Positions 53,524 to 62,080 of a stretch of 64,000 nucleotides of DNA are shown piece by piece. The notes beneath the pieces are model-generated. The model saw nothing but the letters and a program-made list of their open reading frames with translations. It searched no databases and was not told the origin of the DNA. The position numbers were made by a program, and so were the translations under genes. The first letter of the stretch is position 1. Every line of letters starts with the position of its first letter. The stretch is from Streptomyces bottropensis ATCC 25435 (GTDB lineage: Bacteria > Actinomycetota > Actinomycetes > Streptomycetales > Streptomycetaceae), in the NCBI RefSeq assembly GCF_000383595.1, contig NZ_KB911581.1:1715727-1779726 (forward strand), read 5' to 3'.

Positions 53524-54375
53524 TCACCCCTTGACCGCCCCGCCCAGCGCGAACCCACCGCCCAGCCGCCGGGCCACCGCCACGTACAGCAGGATCACCG
53601 GCGTCGAGTAGATCACCGAGAACGCCGCCAACTGGCCGTAGACCACCGTTCCCCGGTTCCCGAAGAAGTCGTTGATGCTGACGGCCGCCGGCATCTGTTC
53701 CGGGGTGAGCAGGAGCATGAACGGGACGAAGAAGTTCCCCCACATCATCACGAAGGAGAAGACGGTCACCACGGCGACGCCCGGTCCCATCAGCGGGAGC
53801 ACCACCCGCAGCAGCGACTGCGACGACGACGCGCCGTCCGTCCACGCCGCCTCCTCCAGTTCCTTCGGCACCCCGTCCATGAAGTTCTTCATCAGCCAGA
53901 TCGCGAACGGCAGTTGGGAGGCGGCGAAGAAGAAGATCGTGCCCTGCATGGTGTCGATCAGGTTCACCTGGACGAAGAGCGCGTACACCGGGACCATGAT
54001 CGCCGTGATCGGCAGGCTCGTCGCGAAGAGGATCGTCAGAAGGAAGGGGCGGTTCAGACGGGAGCGGAAGCGGGAGAGCGGGTAGGCCGCCAGAGCCGAG
54101 CACACCACGGTCAGCGCCGTGCCCGCGCCGCACAGGAGCAGGCTGTTGAGCAGCGGCGTGAAGGTGATGTCCGGGGTCAGGACGGCGTCGAAGTTGTCGA
54201 GGGTCACGCCGTCGGGGATCCTCACCGTCAGGTCCGCACGCGGATCCACGGAGGAGAGGACCACCCAGGCCAGCGGGAGCACGAAGGCCGCGGCGACGAC
54301 GAGGAGGCCGCCGTCGGCGGCCAGCCGGTGGCGGACCGCGCGGCGGGAGAGAGGGGCCCGGGTCTTCGGGGCCAC
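53524..54375 (-). CDS. Sugar ABC importer permease 2
   Basis: 283 residues from GTG 54375, chosen because GGAGG lies ten bases upstream; GTG 54384 overlaps the previous stop but places GGAGG one base away. Six transmembrane helices; the EAA loop motif ELEEAAWTDGASSSQSLLRV identifies a MalG-type permease of the CUT1 family. Downstream of its partner permease. No ATPase is encoded here; CUT1 systems in Streptomyces often share MsiK. Confidence 0.93.
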   Translation of the reverse strand: MAPKTRAPLSRRAVRHRLAADGGLLVVAAAFVLPLAWVVLSSVDPRADLTVRIPDGVTLDNFDAVLTPDITFTPLLNSLLLCGAGTALTVVCSALAAYPLSRFRSRLNRPFLLTILFATSLPITAIMVPVYALFVQVNLIDTMQGTIFFFAASQLPFAIWLMKNFMDGVPKELEEAAWTDGASSSQSLLRVVLPLMGPGVAVVTVFSFVMMWGNFFVPFMLLLTPEQMPAAVSINDFFGNRGTVVYGQLAAFSVIYSTPVILLYVAVARRLGGGFALGGAVKG

Positions 54376-54380
54376 GGGAG

Positions 54381-55274
54381 TCACACCTCCGTCCGCAGCA
54401 GGCGCAGATAGAGCACCGAGAACAACGAGCCCACCACCAGCAGCAACAGGGCCACCGCGGTGCCGTAGCCGATCATGCTCTTCTGGAACGCCTCCTCGTA
54501 CATGAACAGGGGCAGGGTCTGGCTCCGGCCGCCGGGGCCGCCTCGCGTCATCACCCAGATCAGGCCGAACACGGACAGCGTCTGCAGGGTGATGAGCATC
54601 AGGTTGGTGCCGATGGAGCGGCGGATCATCGGGAGCGTGATGTGCCACATGCGGCGCATGCCGCTCGCGCCGTCGACCTCCGCCGCCTCCGTGATCTCCT
54701 TCGGGATCTCGTTCAGGGCCGCCGAGTACACCAGCATCGAGAACGCCGTGCCCCGCCAGACGTTCGCGAACGACACGGCCAGGATCGGCAGCGTGTAGAG
54801 CCAGTTCTGGGACGGCAGACGGAGCCAGTCCAGGACCGCGTTCAGCGTCCCCTCGCGGCGGAAGAACGCGTAGAGGAGGAAGCCGGCCACGACCTCCGGC
54901 AGGACCCAGGCCGTGACGACGATGCCACCGACCAGCGTGCGCACGGGTTTCGAGGCGCGCCGCATCAGGGCGGCCAGGACCAGGCCGAGGGTGTTCTGGC
55001 CGAGCAGCGCCGAGACCACCGTGAAGACCAGGGTGAGCCAGACCGCGTTGAGGAACGCCTCGTCCCCGAACGCCGTACGGAAGTTCTCGAAGCCGACGAA
55101 GGAGTCCTCGGCCTGGCCGGTGAGCTGGAGGTCGGTGAAGGCGATGTACGCGCAGTAGCCGATGGGGCCGGCGAGGAAGAGGAGCAGGAGGACGGTGGCG
55201 GGGGTGAGGGGGAGGGCCCGGGTGAACGCCCGGAACGCGGGGCGGGGCGGTCCCTTCGCGGCCGGCCCCTTCAT
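54381..55274 (-). CDS. Sugar ABC importer permease 1
   Basis: 297 residues from ATG 55274 (MKGPAAKGPPRPAFRAFTRA). Six transmembrane helices with the EAA motif EITEAAEVDGASGMRRMWHI (MalF-type). The usual long second periplasmic loop of MalF is absent, as in most Gram-positive CUT1 permeases. Sits 10 bp behind the binding-protein gene. Confidence 0.93.
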   Translation of the reverse strand: MKGPAAKGPPRPAFRAFTRALPLTPATVLLLLFLAGPIGYCAYIAFTDLQLTGQAEDSFVGFENFRTAFGDEAFLNAVWLTLVFTVVSALLGQNTLGLVLAALMRRASKPVRTLVGGIVVTAWVLPEVVAGFLLYAFFRREGTLNAVLDWLRLPSQNWLYTLPILAVSFANVWRGTAFSMLVYSAALNEIPKEITEAAEVDGASGMRRMWHITLPMIRRSIGTNLMLITLQTLSVFGLIWVMTRGGPGGRSQTLPLFMYEEAFQKSMIGYGTAVALLLLVVGSLFSVLYLRLLRTEV

Positions 55275-55284
55275 GCGCGGGGGC

Positions 55285-56691
55285 TCATTCCTCGGTCACC
55301 TGGCCGTCCGTGGCCGCCCGCAGTTCCTCGTCGTAGTTCTCGGCCGCCTCGGACACGGACGCGTCGCCCGTCGTCACGGATTCCATCGCTTCCTGGATGG
55401 CCGTGGAGACCTTGGGATAGGCCGGGTACGCCGGCCGGTAGTGCGTGCTCGACACCAGGTCCGTGAAGAACTCGATGCCGGGCTGGGCCTTGGCGTACGC
55501 CGGGTCCTCGGCCACGTCCCTGCGGACCGCGATCCCCGAGTTGGCGATGTACCACTTCCGGGCGTTGGCCTTGGACTGCATGGTCTTGACGAACGCGAAG
55601 GCGAGATCGGGGTTCCCGGCCTTGTCGGGGATCGCCCAGGTCCAGCCGCCGGACATGCTCACCTTGCCGGGGGACTGGCCGTGCTGGGTGGGCATGGGGG
55701 CGAGGCCGAGCCTCTGCGACCACTGGGGCCATGCGTGGCCGCTGCCGGGCAGCCAGTCCTGGGGGAGCCAGGAGCCGTCGAGGTTGATGCCGAGCCTGCC
55801 CTCGGGGAGGAGTTCACCGCGCACCCGGGTCGCGATGTTGGGGTCGAGGGCGTCGGAGACCTCCGGCCCGAGCTTCTCCTTGAAGACCGTCTCCACGAAG
55901 CCGAGGGCGTCCTCGAAACCCTGGGTGCCGGCCTTCCACTTCTTCGACTTCTCGTCGTACAGCGGGTCACCGGCCCCGGCGGCGGTGGCCCCCTCCGTGC
56001 CGTAGAGGAGCATCTCGAAGCCCTGCATGGTCGCCGCCTCGCCCGCCGGTTTCCCCGTGTAGATGTTCAGGGGGATGACGCCGGGGACCTTCCGCTTGAT
56101 CGTGCGGGCCGCGTCCAGGACGTCGGCCCAGGTCTTCGGCCGCCAGTCCGCCGGCAGCCCCGCCTTGTCGAAGACCGCCTTGTCGAACCACAGCCCGCGG
56201 GTGTCCGTGCCGTCCGGGATGCCGTACGTCTTCCCGTCCTCGGCCTTCGCCGCCGCCTTGGCCGTGTCGATGAACTGGTCCCAGTCCTTCCAGTCGGCCA
56301 GATAGTCGTCCAGGGGCCGCAGATAACCGCTCGTGATGTCGGAGTTGATGAGGAAGGTGTCCTCGTAGACCAGATCCGGTGCCGTCTTCGGCGACCGCAG
56401 CATCTGCTGGACCTTGGTGTAGTACTCCGAGTCCGGGGCCTTGATCGGGACGAGCTTCACCTTCTTGCCCGGATTCGCCTTCTCGAACTGCTTCTTGACG
56501 TCGGCGAGGAAGGTGTCCATCACCCGGACCTGGTTGTCCGTGGACTGTTTGTAGGAGACCTCCACGGTGTCCGGGTCACTGCCGGAACCGCCGCCGCAGG
56601 CCGTGAGGACGCCGGGAGCGGTGATCGCCAGAGTCGCGGTGAGGAGGAGACGGAGGGGGGATCGGTGGGGGCGGGGTGCGGTGGGGCGCAC
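55285..56691 (-). CDS. Sugar-binding lipoprotein of an ABC importer
   Basis: 468 residues from GTG 56691 (VRPTAPRPHRSPLRL), supported by AGGAGG eight bases upstream; GTG 56697 is an alternative. A lipobox (LTAC) ends the signal region, so it is tethered to the outer face of the membrane. The solute-binding fold spans the rest (VEVSYKQSTDNQVRVMD, QMLRSPKTAPDLVYEDTFLI). First gene of an SBP-permease-permease operon. The promoter shares motifs with the chitinase promoter, so a chito-oligosaccharide or GlcNAc substrate is plausible but not shown. Confidence 0.92.
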   Translation of the reverse strand: MRPTAPRPHRSPLRLLLTATLAITAPGVLTACGGGSGSDPDTVEVSYKQSTDNQVRVMDTFLADVKKQFEKANPGKKVKLVPIKAPDSEYYTKVQQMLRSPKTAPDLVYEDTFLINSDITSGYLRPLDDYLADWKDWDQFIDTAKAAAKAEDGKTYGIPDGTDTRGLWFDKAVFDKAGLPADWRPKTWADVLDAARTIKRKVPGVIPLNIYTGKPAGEAATMQGFEMLLYGTEGATAAGAGDPLYDEKSKKWKAGTQGFEDALGFVETVFKEKLGPEVSDALDPNIATRVRGELLPEGRLGINLDGSWLPQDWLPGSGHAWPQWSQRLGLAPMPTQHGQSPGKVSMSGGWTWAIPDKAGNPDLAFAFVKTMQSKANARKWYIANSGIAVRRDVAEDPAYAKAQPGIEFFTDLVSSTHYRPAYPAYPKVSTAIQEAMESVTTGDASVSEAAENYDEELRAATDGQVTEE

Positions 56692-56743
56692 GGGCACGAC
56701 CTCCTGCTGGCTACGTCGTTGTGGCCTTGGGTGGTGCCCGGTG

Positions 56744-56785
56744 ACGGTACGAGGAATGGTCTAGTCAGGTCAATGCGTCTGCACC
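56744..56785 (-). promoter_or_regulatory. Promoter of the sugar importer, similar to the chitinase promoter
   Basis: Minus strand TTGACC (56773-56768), 18-bp spacer, TACCGT (56749-56744). GGTCTAG (56758-56764) lies in the spacer and GTCTGCACC (56777-56785) beyond the -35, mirroring the two DasR-like sites of the chitinase promoter at matching places. Both promoters also share the plus-strand GGTCAATG block. The dre copies here are degenerate. Confidence 0.6.
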
Positions 56786-56823
56786 GATCCCCGGGAGGGC
56801 CGCGGAGATCCGCCGGAAGGGCC

Positions 56824-57507
56824 CTACCCCTTCACCCACCGGTACTGCAGCTCCGGCCGCCCCACCTGCCCGTACTGCGGACTCCGCGCCGCCCGCCCCC
56901 CGTCCACCAGGTGCTCCAGGTACCGGCGGGCCGTGATGCGGGAGATGCCGACCGCCTCCGCGACGCCGGCCGCCGTCAGGCCCTCGCCCGCGTCGCGCAG
57001 GGTCACCGTCACCCGCTCCAGGGTCGGCGCGCTCAGCCCCTTCGGCAGGGCCGCCGGGCCCGGGGCCCGCAGGGTCGCCAGGGCGCGGTCCACCTCGTCC
57101 TGGCCACTCGCCTCGCCGGCCGCCGCGTGGAACTCGGCGTAGCGGATCAGACGGTCGCGCAGGGTCGCGAACGTGAAGGGTTTCAGGACGTACTGGACCA
57201 CGCCCAGCGACACGCCCTCGCGCACCACCGTCAGGTCCCGGGCCGACGTCACCGCTATCACGTCCGCGTGATGGCCGGCCGCGCGCAGGGAGCGGGCCAG
57301 CTGCAGACCGTGCACGTCCGGGAGATGGAGGTCCAGCAGCAGCAGGTCCACCGGCATACGGTCCAGCGCGCGCCGCGCCTCCGCGCCCGTGTGCGCCTTG
57401 CCGACCGCCGTGAAGCCGGGGACGCGGCCGACGTACATCATGTGCGCGTCGGCGGCCACGGGGTCGTCCTCGACGACCAGGACTCTGATGGGATCGGCAC
57501 CGGTCAT
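56824..57507 (-). CDS. CitB/DcuR-family response regulator
   Basis: 227 residues, ATG 57507 (MTGADPIRVLVVEDDPVAAD). Receiver with phospho-Asp in LLLLDLHLPDVHG and Lys in YVLKPFTFAT. The C-terminal domain has the HTH ISRITARRYLEHLVDGGRAA. CitB-type regulators activate dicarboxylate or citrate uptake. It overlaps its kinase gene by 4 bp; the obvious target is dctA. Confidence 0.93.
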   Translation of the reverse strand: MTGADPIRVLVVEDDPVAADAHMMYVGRVPGFTAVGKAHTGAEARRALDRMPVDLLLLDLHLPDVHGLQLARSLRAAGHHADVIAVTSARDLTVVREGVSLGVVQYVLKPFTFATLRDRLIRYAEFHAAAGEASGQDEVDRALATLRAPGPAALPKGLSAPTLERVTVTLRDAGEGLTAAGVAEAVGISRITARRYLEHLVDGGRAARSPQYGQVGRPELQYRWVKG

Positions 57508-59222
57508 ACGTCGTCGCCTCCAGCCACAGTGGCCCGAGGGGCCTGGACAGCCTTGTCCCGCACGGCCGGGACCGTCCGGTCGCCGCCGCCCGCGCCCAGC
57601 GGCAGCCGCACCTCGAACCGGGCCCCGCCCCCGGCCGCCTCCGACACGGTCAGCGTTCCGCCGTGGCGGCGCGCGGTCTGCCGTACGAGGGCCAGACCCA
57701 GCCCCCGGCCGCCGGGGCCCGCGGGCTTCGTCGAGAAGCCGCGCTCGAACACGGCCTCCGCGTGGGCCGGGTTGATGCCGCTGCCGGTGTCCGACACCCG
57801 CAGCACCAGCACGGGGTCGTCCACCGGTCCGTCCGCGCCGTCCGGCGGGCAGGTCTCGTCCGTGTACGCCGTCACCGTCACCCTCGCCCCCACCGAACCC
57901 TGCGCCGCGTCCACCGCGTTGTCGATCAGGTTGCCCAGGACCGTCACCAGGTCACGCGCGGGCAGCGACTGCGGGAGCAGGCCGTCGTCGATGCGGCTGT
58001 CCTCGGACACCACCAGCTCCACGCCCCGCTCGTTCGCCTGGGCCGCCTTGCCCAGCAGCAGGGCCGCCAGCACCGGTTCGCTCACCGCCGCGACGACCTT
58101 GTCCGTGAGGGCCTGCGCCAGTTCCAGTTCCGCCGTCGCGAAGTCGATCGCCTCGTCCGAGCGGCCCAGTTCGATGAGCGACACGACCGTGTGGAGGCGG
58201 TTCGCGGCCTCGTGCGCCTGCGAGCGCAGCGCCTCGGTGAAACCGCGCTCGGAGTTCAACTCGCCCGTGAGGGACTGCAGTTCCGTCACGTCCCGCAGCG
58301 TGACCACCGTGCCCCGGCGCTGGCCTCCCGACACCAGGGAGGTGTTCACCACGAGCACCCGTTCGGCGGTGAGGAGCACCTCGTCCACCCGGGGCTCGGA
58401 GGACAGCAGGGCGCCCGTCAGCGGGGCCGGCAGGTTCAGGTCCGCCACCGAGCGGCCGACCACGTCGTCCGTCACCCCCAGCAGCTCCCGGGCCCCGTCG
58501 TTGATGAGCGCCACCCGGTACTGCCCGTCGAGCATCAGCAGGCCCTCGCGCACGGCGTGCAGGGCGGCCTGGTGATAGTCGTGCATGTTGCTCAGCTCGG
58601 CGGCGTTCATGTTGTGCGTGTGGCGGCGCAGGCGGGCGTTGACGACGTAGGTGCCCATGCCGCCGAGGGCCAGCGCACCGAAGGCGACGCCCATGAGGGC
58701 CGTGAGCTGTTCCTGGACCCGGTCGCTGATCGCCTGGACCCGGATACCGGCGCTGACCAGGCCGATGACCTTGCCGTTCTCCATGATCGGGGTGACCGCG
58801 CGAACCGACGGGCCGAGGGTGCCCGTATAGGTCTCGGTGATCGAACCGCCCTGCCGCGCCTTCTCTATGTGGCCGAGGAAGTGCTCACCGATCCGGTCGG
58901 GGTCCGGGTGCGTCCAGCGGATGCCGTCGGGGGTCATGATCGTCACGAAGTCGACGCCGGCGTGCCGCTGCACCTCGGTGGCGTACGGCTGGAGCCGCGC
59001 GGTGGGATCGGCGGTGCGGATCGCCGCCCGGACCGAGGGGGCGTCGGCGACGGTGGCCGCGACGGCGAGGGCCTGGCGGGTTCCCGCCTCCTCCGCCTGC
59101 GAGCGGTCGCTGACGTAGGTGAACAGCGCGTATCCGGCCAGGAGGGCGGCGATGAGCACCGCCTGCACGGCGAAGAGCTGGCCGGCCAGGCTGCGGGGGC
59201 GGAGGCGGTGCGGGACGCGCAT
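57504..59222 (-). CDS. CitA/DcuS-family sensor kinase
   Basis: 572 residues, ATG 59222 (MRVPHRLRPRSLAGQLFAVQ). Two transmembrane helices (about 14-36 and 175-196) enclose a periplasmic Cache sensor (about 40-170). A PAS domain (about 215-320) precedes the phospho-His in LRSQAHEAANRLHTV and the HATPase_c domain (NLIDNAVDAA). Long in-frame codons further upstream run through the hairpin array and are not taken as coding. It senses C4-dicarboxylates or a related acid for dctA. Confidence 0.93.
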   Translation of the reverse strand: MRVPHRLRPRSLAGQLFAVQAVLIAALLAGYALFTYVSDRSQAEEAGTRQALAVAATVADAPSVRAAIRTADPTARLQPYATEVQRHAGVDFVTIMTPDGIRWTHPDPDRIGEHFLGHIEKARQGGSITETYTGTLGPSVRAVTPIMENGKVIGLVSAGIRVQAISDRVQEQLTALMGVAFGALALGGMGTYVVNARLRRHTHNMNAAELSNMHDYHQAALHAVREGLLMLDGQYRVALINDGARELLGVTDDVVGRSVADLNLPAPLTGALLSSEPRVDEVLLTAERVLVVNTSLVSGGQRRGTVVTLRDVTELQSLTGELNSERGFTEALRSQAHEAANRLHTVVSLIELGRSDEAIDFATAELELAQALTDKVVAAVSEPVLAALLLGKAAQANERGVELVVSEDSRIDDGLLPQSLPARDLVTVLGNLIDNAVDAAQGSVGARVTVTAYTDETCPPDGADGPVDDPVLVLRVSDTGSGINPAHAEAVFERGFSTKPAGPGGRGLGLALVRQTARRHGGTLTVSEAAGGGARFEVRLPLGAGGGDRTVPAVRDKAVQAPRATVAGGDDV

Positions 59223-59715
59223 GGCAACAGTCTGCACGCACGGGTTGGCGTGAACTAAATGAACGGAAGGGTGACCGCCCTCACAGGGCGGGGGATAGTC
59301 AGCGCATCGGCTCGTCCAGCACATGGACACCGACACGGAGTACGACTCCCGCACCGGGACCTCTACCCCGAGCCGCCGGGAGCCCGTCTCCCACCCCAGG
59401 GAGGCACCTCTCCCACCACCGGGAGCCCCCCAGCTCCCAACCGCCGGAAGCCCCCCAGCCTCCGGCCCGGAAGCCCGCCGGCTTCCACCGCCGGGAGCCC
59501 CGGCTCCCACACCCCACGGGAGCCCCGTTCCCACCGCCGCCGGAAGTCCCCCAGCTGCCGGCTCCGGGAGCCCGCCGGCTCCCGACCCCGGGAGCCGGTC
59601 TCCCACCCGGGAACCCGCCGGTTCCCACCCTGGGAGACCGTCTCCCGAATTCCCCCGGTCGTGAGCCGCACGCCGGAACAGCGAGCCGACGACGTCGTCG
59701 ACGAGGAGGGCAGCC
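59223..59715. other. 493-bp divergent control region of kinase and dctA
   Basis: No gene is supported. It holds the hairpin array at 59378-59646 and the strong GAGGAGGG site of dctA (59703-59710). A 113-codon Pro-rich open frame (59323-59664) and an open frame on the other strand follow from the array's composition. Confidence 0.7.
59378..59646. repeat. Tandem array of about twelve small inverted repeats
   Basis: Small palindromes recur about every 23 bp. Perfect 7-bp arms with a CGCC loop are at 59469-59486 (GGAAGCC/GGCTTCC), 59566-59583 (GGGAGCC/GGCTCCC) and 59609-59626 (GGGAACC/GGTTCCC). Others, GGGAG/CTCCC, start at 59378, 59399, 59421, 59493, 59590 and 59632. Less regular units start at 59444, 59518 and 59539. 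Changes in one arm are matched in the other, so pairing is conserved while sequence is not. Units are split by short ACC-type spacers. Confidence 0.85.
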
Positions 59716-61092
59716 GTGGCCAGCAGCACCCATACGGCACCTACCGCTCCCGCCAAGCGGGACCGCACCCACTACCTGTACATCGCCGTGATCGTGGCTG
59801 TGGCCATCGGCATCGCCGTGGGCCTCATCGCCCCGGACTTCGCCGTCGAGCTCAAGCCCATCGGCACCGGCTTCGTGAACCTGATCAAGATGATGATCTC
59901 GCCGATCATCTTCTGCACGATCGTGCTGGGCATCGGCTCCGTACGGAAGGCCGCGAAGGTCGGCGCCGTCGGCGGTATCGCCCTCGCCTACTTCACGGTG
60001 ATGTCGCTGGTCGCCCTCGGTATCGGCCTGGTCGTCGGCAACATCGTCGAGCCGGGCACCGGCCTCGCGGTCACCGACGCGATCAAGGAGACCGGCCAGG
60101 CGCAGGTGTCGGCCGAGGCCAAGGACACCACCGAGTTCCTGCTCGGCATCATCCCGACGACGATCGTCTCCGCCTTCACCGGCGGCGAGGTCCTCCAGAC
60201 GCTGCTCGTCGCGCTGCTCGCCGGTTTCGCGCTCCAGGCCATGGGTGACGCCGGTCAGCCGGTCCTGCGCGGTGTCGAGCACATCCAGCGCCTCGTCTTC
60301 CGCATCCTCGCCATGGTGATGTGGGCCGCCCCGATCGGTGCCTTCGGCGCCATGGCGGCCGTCGTCGGCTCCGCCGGTCTGGACGCGCTCAAGAGCCTCG
60401 CCGTCCTGATGCTCGGGTTCTACGCCACCTGCTTCCTCTTCGTCTTCATCGTTCTCGCCGCGCTGCTGCGGATCGTCGCCGGCATGAACATCCTCTCGCT
60501 GTTCAAGTACCTGGGCCGTGAGTTCCTGCTGATCCTGTCCACCTCCTCCTCCGAGTCGGCGCTGCCGCGCCTCATCGCGAAGATGGAGCACCTGGGTGTC
60601 AGCAAGCCCGTCGTCGGTATCACCGTCCCGACCGGCTACTCCTTCAACCTCGACGGCACCATGATCTACATGACCATGGCGTCCCTGTTCATCGCCGACG
60701 CCATGGGTACGCCGATGTCGGTCGGGGAGCAGATCCCGCTGCTGCTCTTCCTGCTGGTGGCCTCCAAGGGCGCGGCCGGTGTCACCGGCGCGGGTCTGGC
60801 CACCCTCGCGGGCGGTCTGCAGTCCCACAAGCCGGCCCTGGTGGACGGTATCGGCCTCATCGTCGGCATCGACCGCTTCATGAGCGAGGCCCGCGCCCTC
60901 ACCAACTTCGCGGGCAACGCGGTCGCCACGGTCCTCATCGGCACCTGGACCAAGGAGATCGACAGGGAGCGCGTCGACCAGGTCCTCGCCGGACAGCTGC
61001 CCTTCGACGAGAAGACGCTGCTGGACGACGGGCACGGTTCCGCGGCGCCCGCGGCCGAGCCCGACGGCGAGAAGGAACTCGCCAAGGCGTGA
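59716..61092 (+). CDS. dctA: C4-dicarboxylate:cation symporter DctA
   Basis: Takes up succinate, fumarate and malate with cations. 458 residues from GTG 59716 with GAGGAGGG five bases upstream. The SDF (DAACS) family features are clear: LIKMMISPIIFCTIVLGIGS, the serine-rich stretch LSTSSSESALPRL and PTGYSFNLDGTMIYMT in the substrate site. Eight helices plus two re-entrant loops are expected. The divergent CitA/CitB-type two-component system is the presumed regulator. Confidence 0.95.
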   Translation: MASSTHTAPTAPAKRDRTHYLYIAVIVAVAIGIAVGLIAPDFAVELKPIGTGFVNLIKMMISPIIFCTIVLGIGSVRKAAKVGAVGGIALAYFTVMSLVALGIGLVVGNIVEPGTGLAVTDAIKETGQAQVSAEAKDTTEFLLGIIPTTIVSAFTGGEVLQTLLVALLAGFALQAMGDAGQPVLRGVEHIQRLVFRILAMVMWAAPIGAFGAMAAVVGSAGLDALKSLAVLMLGFYATCFLFVFIVLAALLRIVAGMNILSLFKYLGREFLLILSTSSSESALPRLIAKMEHLGVSKPVVGITVPTGYSFNLDGTMIYMTMASLFIADAMGTPMSVGEQIPLLLFLLVASKGAAGVTGAGLATLAGGLQSHKPALVDGIGLIVGIDRFMSEARALTNFAGNAVATVLIGTWTKEIDRERVDQVLAGQLPFDEKTLLDDGHGSAAPAAEPDGEKELAKA

Positions 61093-61128
61093 CGCGCCCC
61101 GGAGGGGCCCAAGGCCCCCCCGAGAACC

Positions 61129-61169
61129 CCGTACGGCCGGGTCCTCCCCCCGTAGACCCGGCCGTACGG
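61129..61169. terminator. Hairpin 1 after dctA
   Basis: A perfect 15-bp stem (61129-61143 with 61155-61169) and an 11-base loop CTCCCCCCGTA. Confidence 0.85.
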
Positions 61170-61204
61170 TTCCAGGACACACAACTGAACAGCTTCCCAG
61201 AACA

Positions 61205-61245
61205 CCGAGCGGCCAGGTCCTCCCCCTATAGACCTGGCCGCTCGG
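61205..61245. terminator. Hairpin 2 after dctA, copy of hairpin 1
   Basis: A perfect 15-bp stem (61205-61219 with 61231-61245) with loop CTCCCCCTATA, followed by CTTTC. Stem bases differ from hairpin 1 at matching, compensated positions. Confidence 0.85.
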
Positions 61246-61306
61246 CTTTCGCCGTCGTGGTGCGCGGGCTTTCCCTGACGTCGGCGTCAAGGAATACCGT
61301 TCTCGT

Positions 61307-61735
61307 ATGCGCATCGGGGAGCTGGCGGAACGCGCCGGGACGACGACACGGGCTCTGCGGTACTACGAGGCGCGGGGGCTGTTGCCCGCGCGGCGGGCCG
61401 GGAACGGCTACCGGACGTACGACGAGGCGGACCTGAGGCTGCTGCGGCAGATCCGGACGCTGCAGGACTTCGGGTTCGACCTGGAGGAGACGCGGCCGTT
61501 CGTGGAGTGTCTGCGGGCGGGGCATCCGCAGGGCGACTCGTGCCCGGCGTCGCTGGCGGTGTACCGGCGGAAGCTGGACGAACTCGACGCGCTGATCGGT
61601 GAGTTGGCGGCCGTGCGGGCGTCGGTCGGCGAGCAGTTGGCGCGGGCCGAACGGGCACGGGAGCGGCTGGCGGCCGAGGCGGAGGTTCCGGGGGGCCCGG
61701 AGCCGGAGTGTGAACTGGGAGGCGGACAGCTGTGA
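61307..61735 (+). CDS. MerR-family regulator
   Basis: 142 residues, ATG 61307 (MRIGELAERAGTTTRALRYY). Canonical MerR N-terminus with the winged HTH (RIGELAERAGTTTRALRYYE) and RRAGNGYRTYDEADL. A dimerisation coiled coil follows (LAVYRRKLDELDALIGEL). Cys residues are in VECLRAGHPQGDSCP and PECELG, spaced in a way that could bind a metal or sense redox. It overlaps the thioredoxin gene by 4 bp, so a thiol-stress role is likely. TGACG...CGTCA (61276-61289) is a candidate operator. Confidence 0.92.
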   Translation: MRIGELAERAGTTTRALRYYEARGLLPARRAGNGYRTYDEADLRLLRQIRTLQDFGFDLEETRPFVECLRAGHPQGDSCPASLAVYRRKLDELDALIGELAAVRASVGEQLARAERARERLAAEAEVPGGPEPECELGGGQL

Positions 61736-62064
61736 TCAGGGCGGCCGGTGTGGCAGAGGTGACGGACGCGGACTTCGAGGCGGAGGTGATCGGGGCGGAG
61801 CTGCCGGTACTGGTGGAGTTCACCGCCGACTGGTGTCCGCCCTGCCGGCAGATGGGTCCGGTGCTCAGCGCCCTCGCCGCCGAGGAGGGCGGGCGGCTGA
61901 AGGTGGTGCAGCTGGACGTGGACACCAGTCCGGAGACGACCAACGCGTACCGGGTGATGTCGATGCCGACGTTCATGGTGTTCAAGGGCGGTGAGCCGCT
62001 GAAGTCCATGGTCGGCGCGCGGCCGAAGCGGCGGCTGCTGGACGAACTCGCCGACGTGCTCTGA
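61732..62064 (+). CDS. trxA: Thioredoxin
   Basis: 110 residues from GTG 61732 (VIRAAGVAEVTDADFEAEVI). Thioredoxin fold with the active site ADWCPPCRQMGPV; WCPPC differs from the usual WCGPC, which alters redox potential. cis-Pro region MSMPTFMVFKGGE is intact. The gene is coupled to the MerR gene upstream; the regulator may respond to the redox state this protein controls. Symbol is generic; several thioredoxins exist in the genus. Confidence 0.92.
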   Translation: MIRAAGVAEVTDADFEAEVIGAELPVLVEFTADWCPPCRQMGPVLSALAAEEGGRLKVVQLDVDTSPETTNAYRVMSMPTFMVFKGGEPLKSMVGARPKRRLLDELADVL

Positions 62065-62080
62065 AACCCTGACGTATACA

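Noticed and set aside
59323..59664. 113-codon Pro-rich frame through the hairpin array
   Set aside because: Composition follows from the repeats, no ribosome site, and both strands are open; the covariation supports a structural element instead.
59223..59768. N-terminal extension of the CitA/DcuS-type kinase through the array
   Set aside because: The extension is Gly/Pro repeat without a signal; ATG 59222 begins right before the first transmembrane helix.
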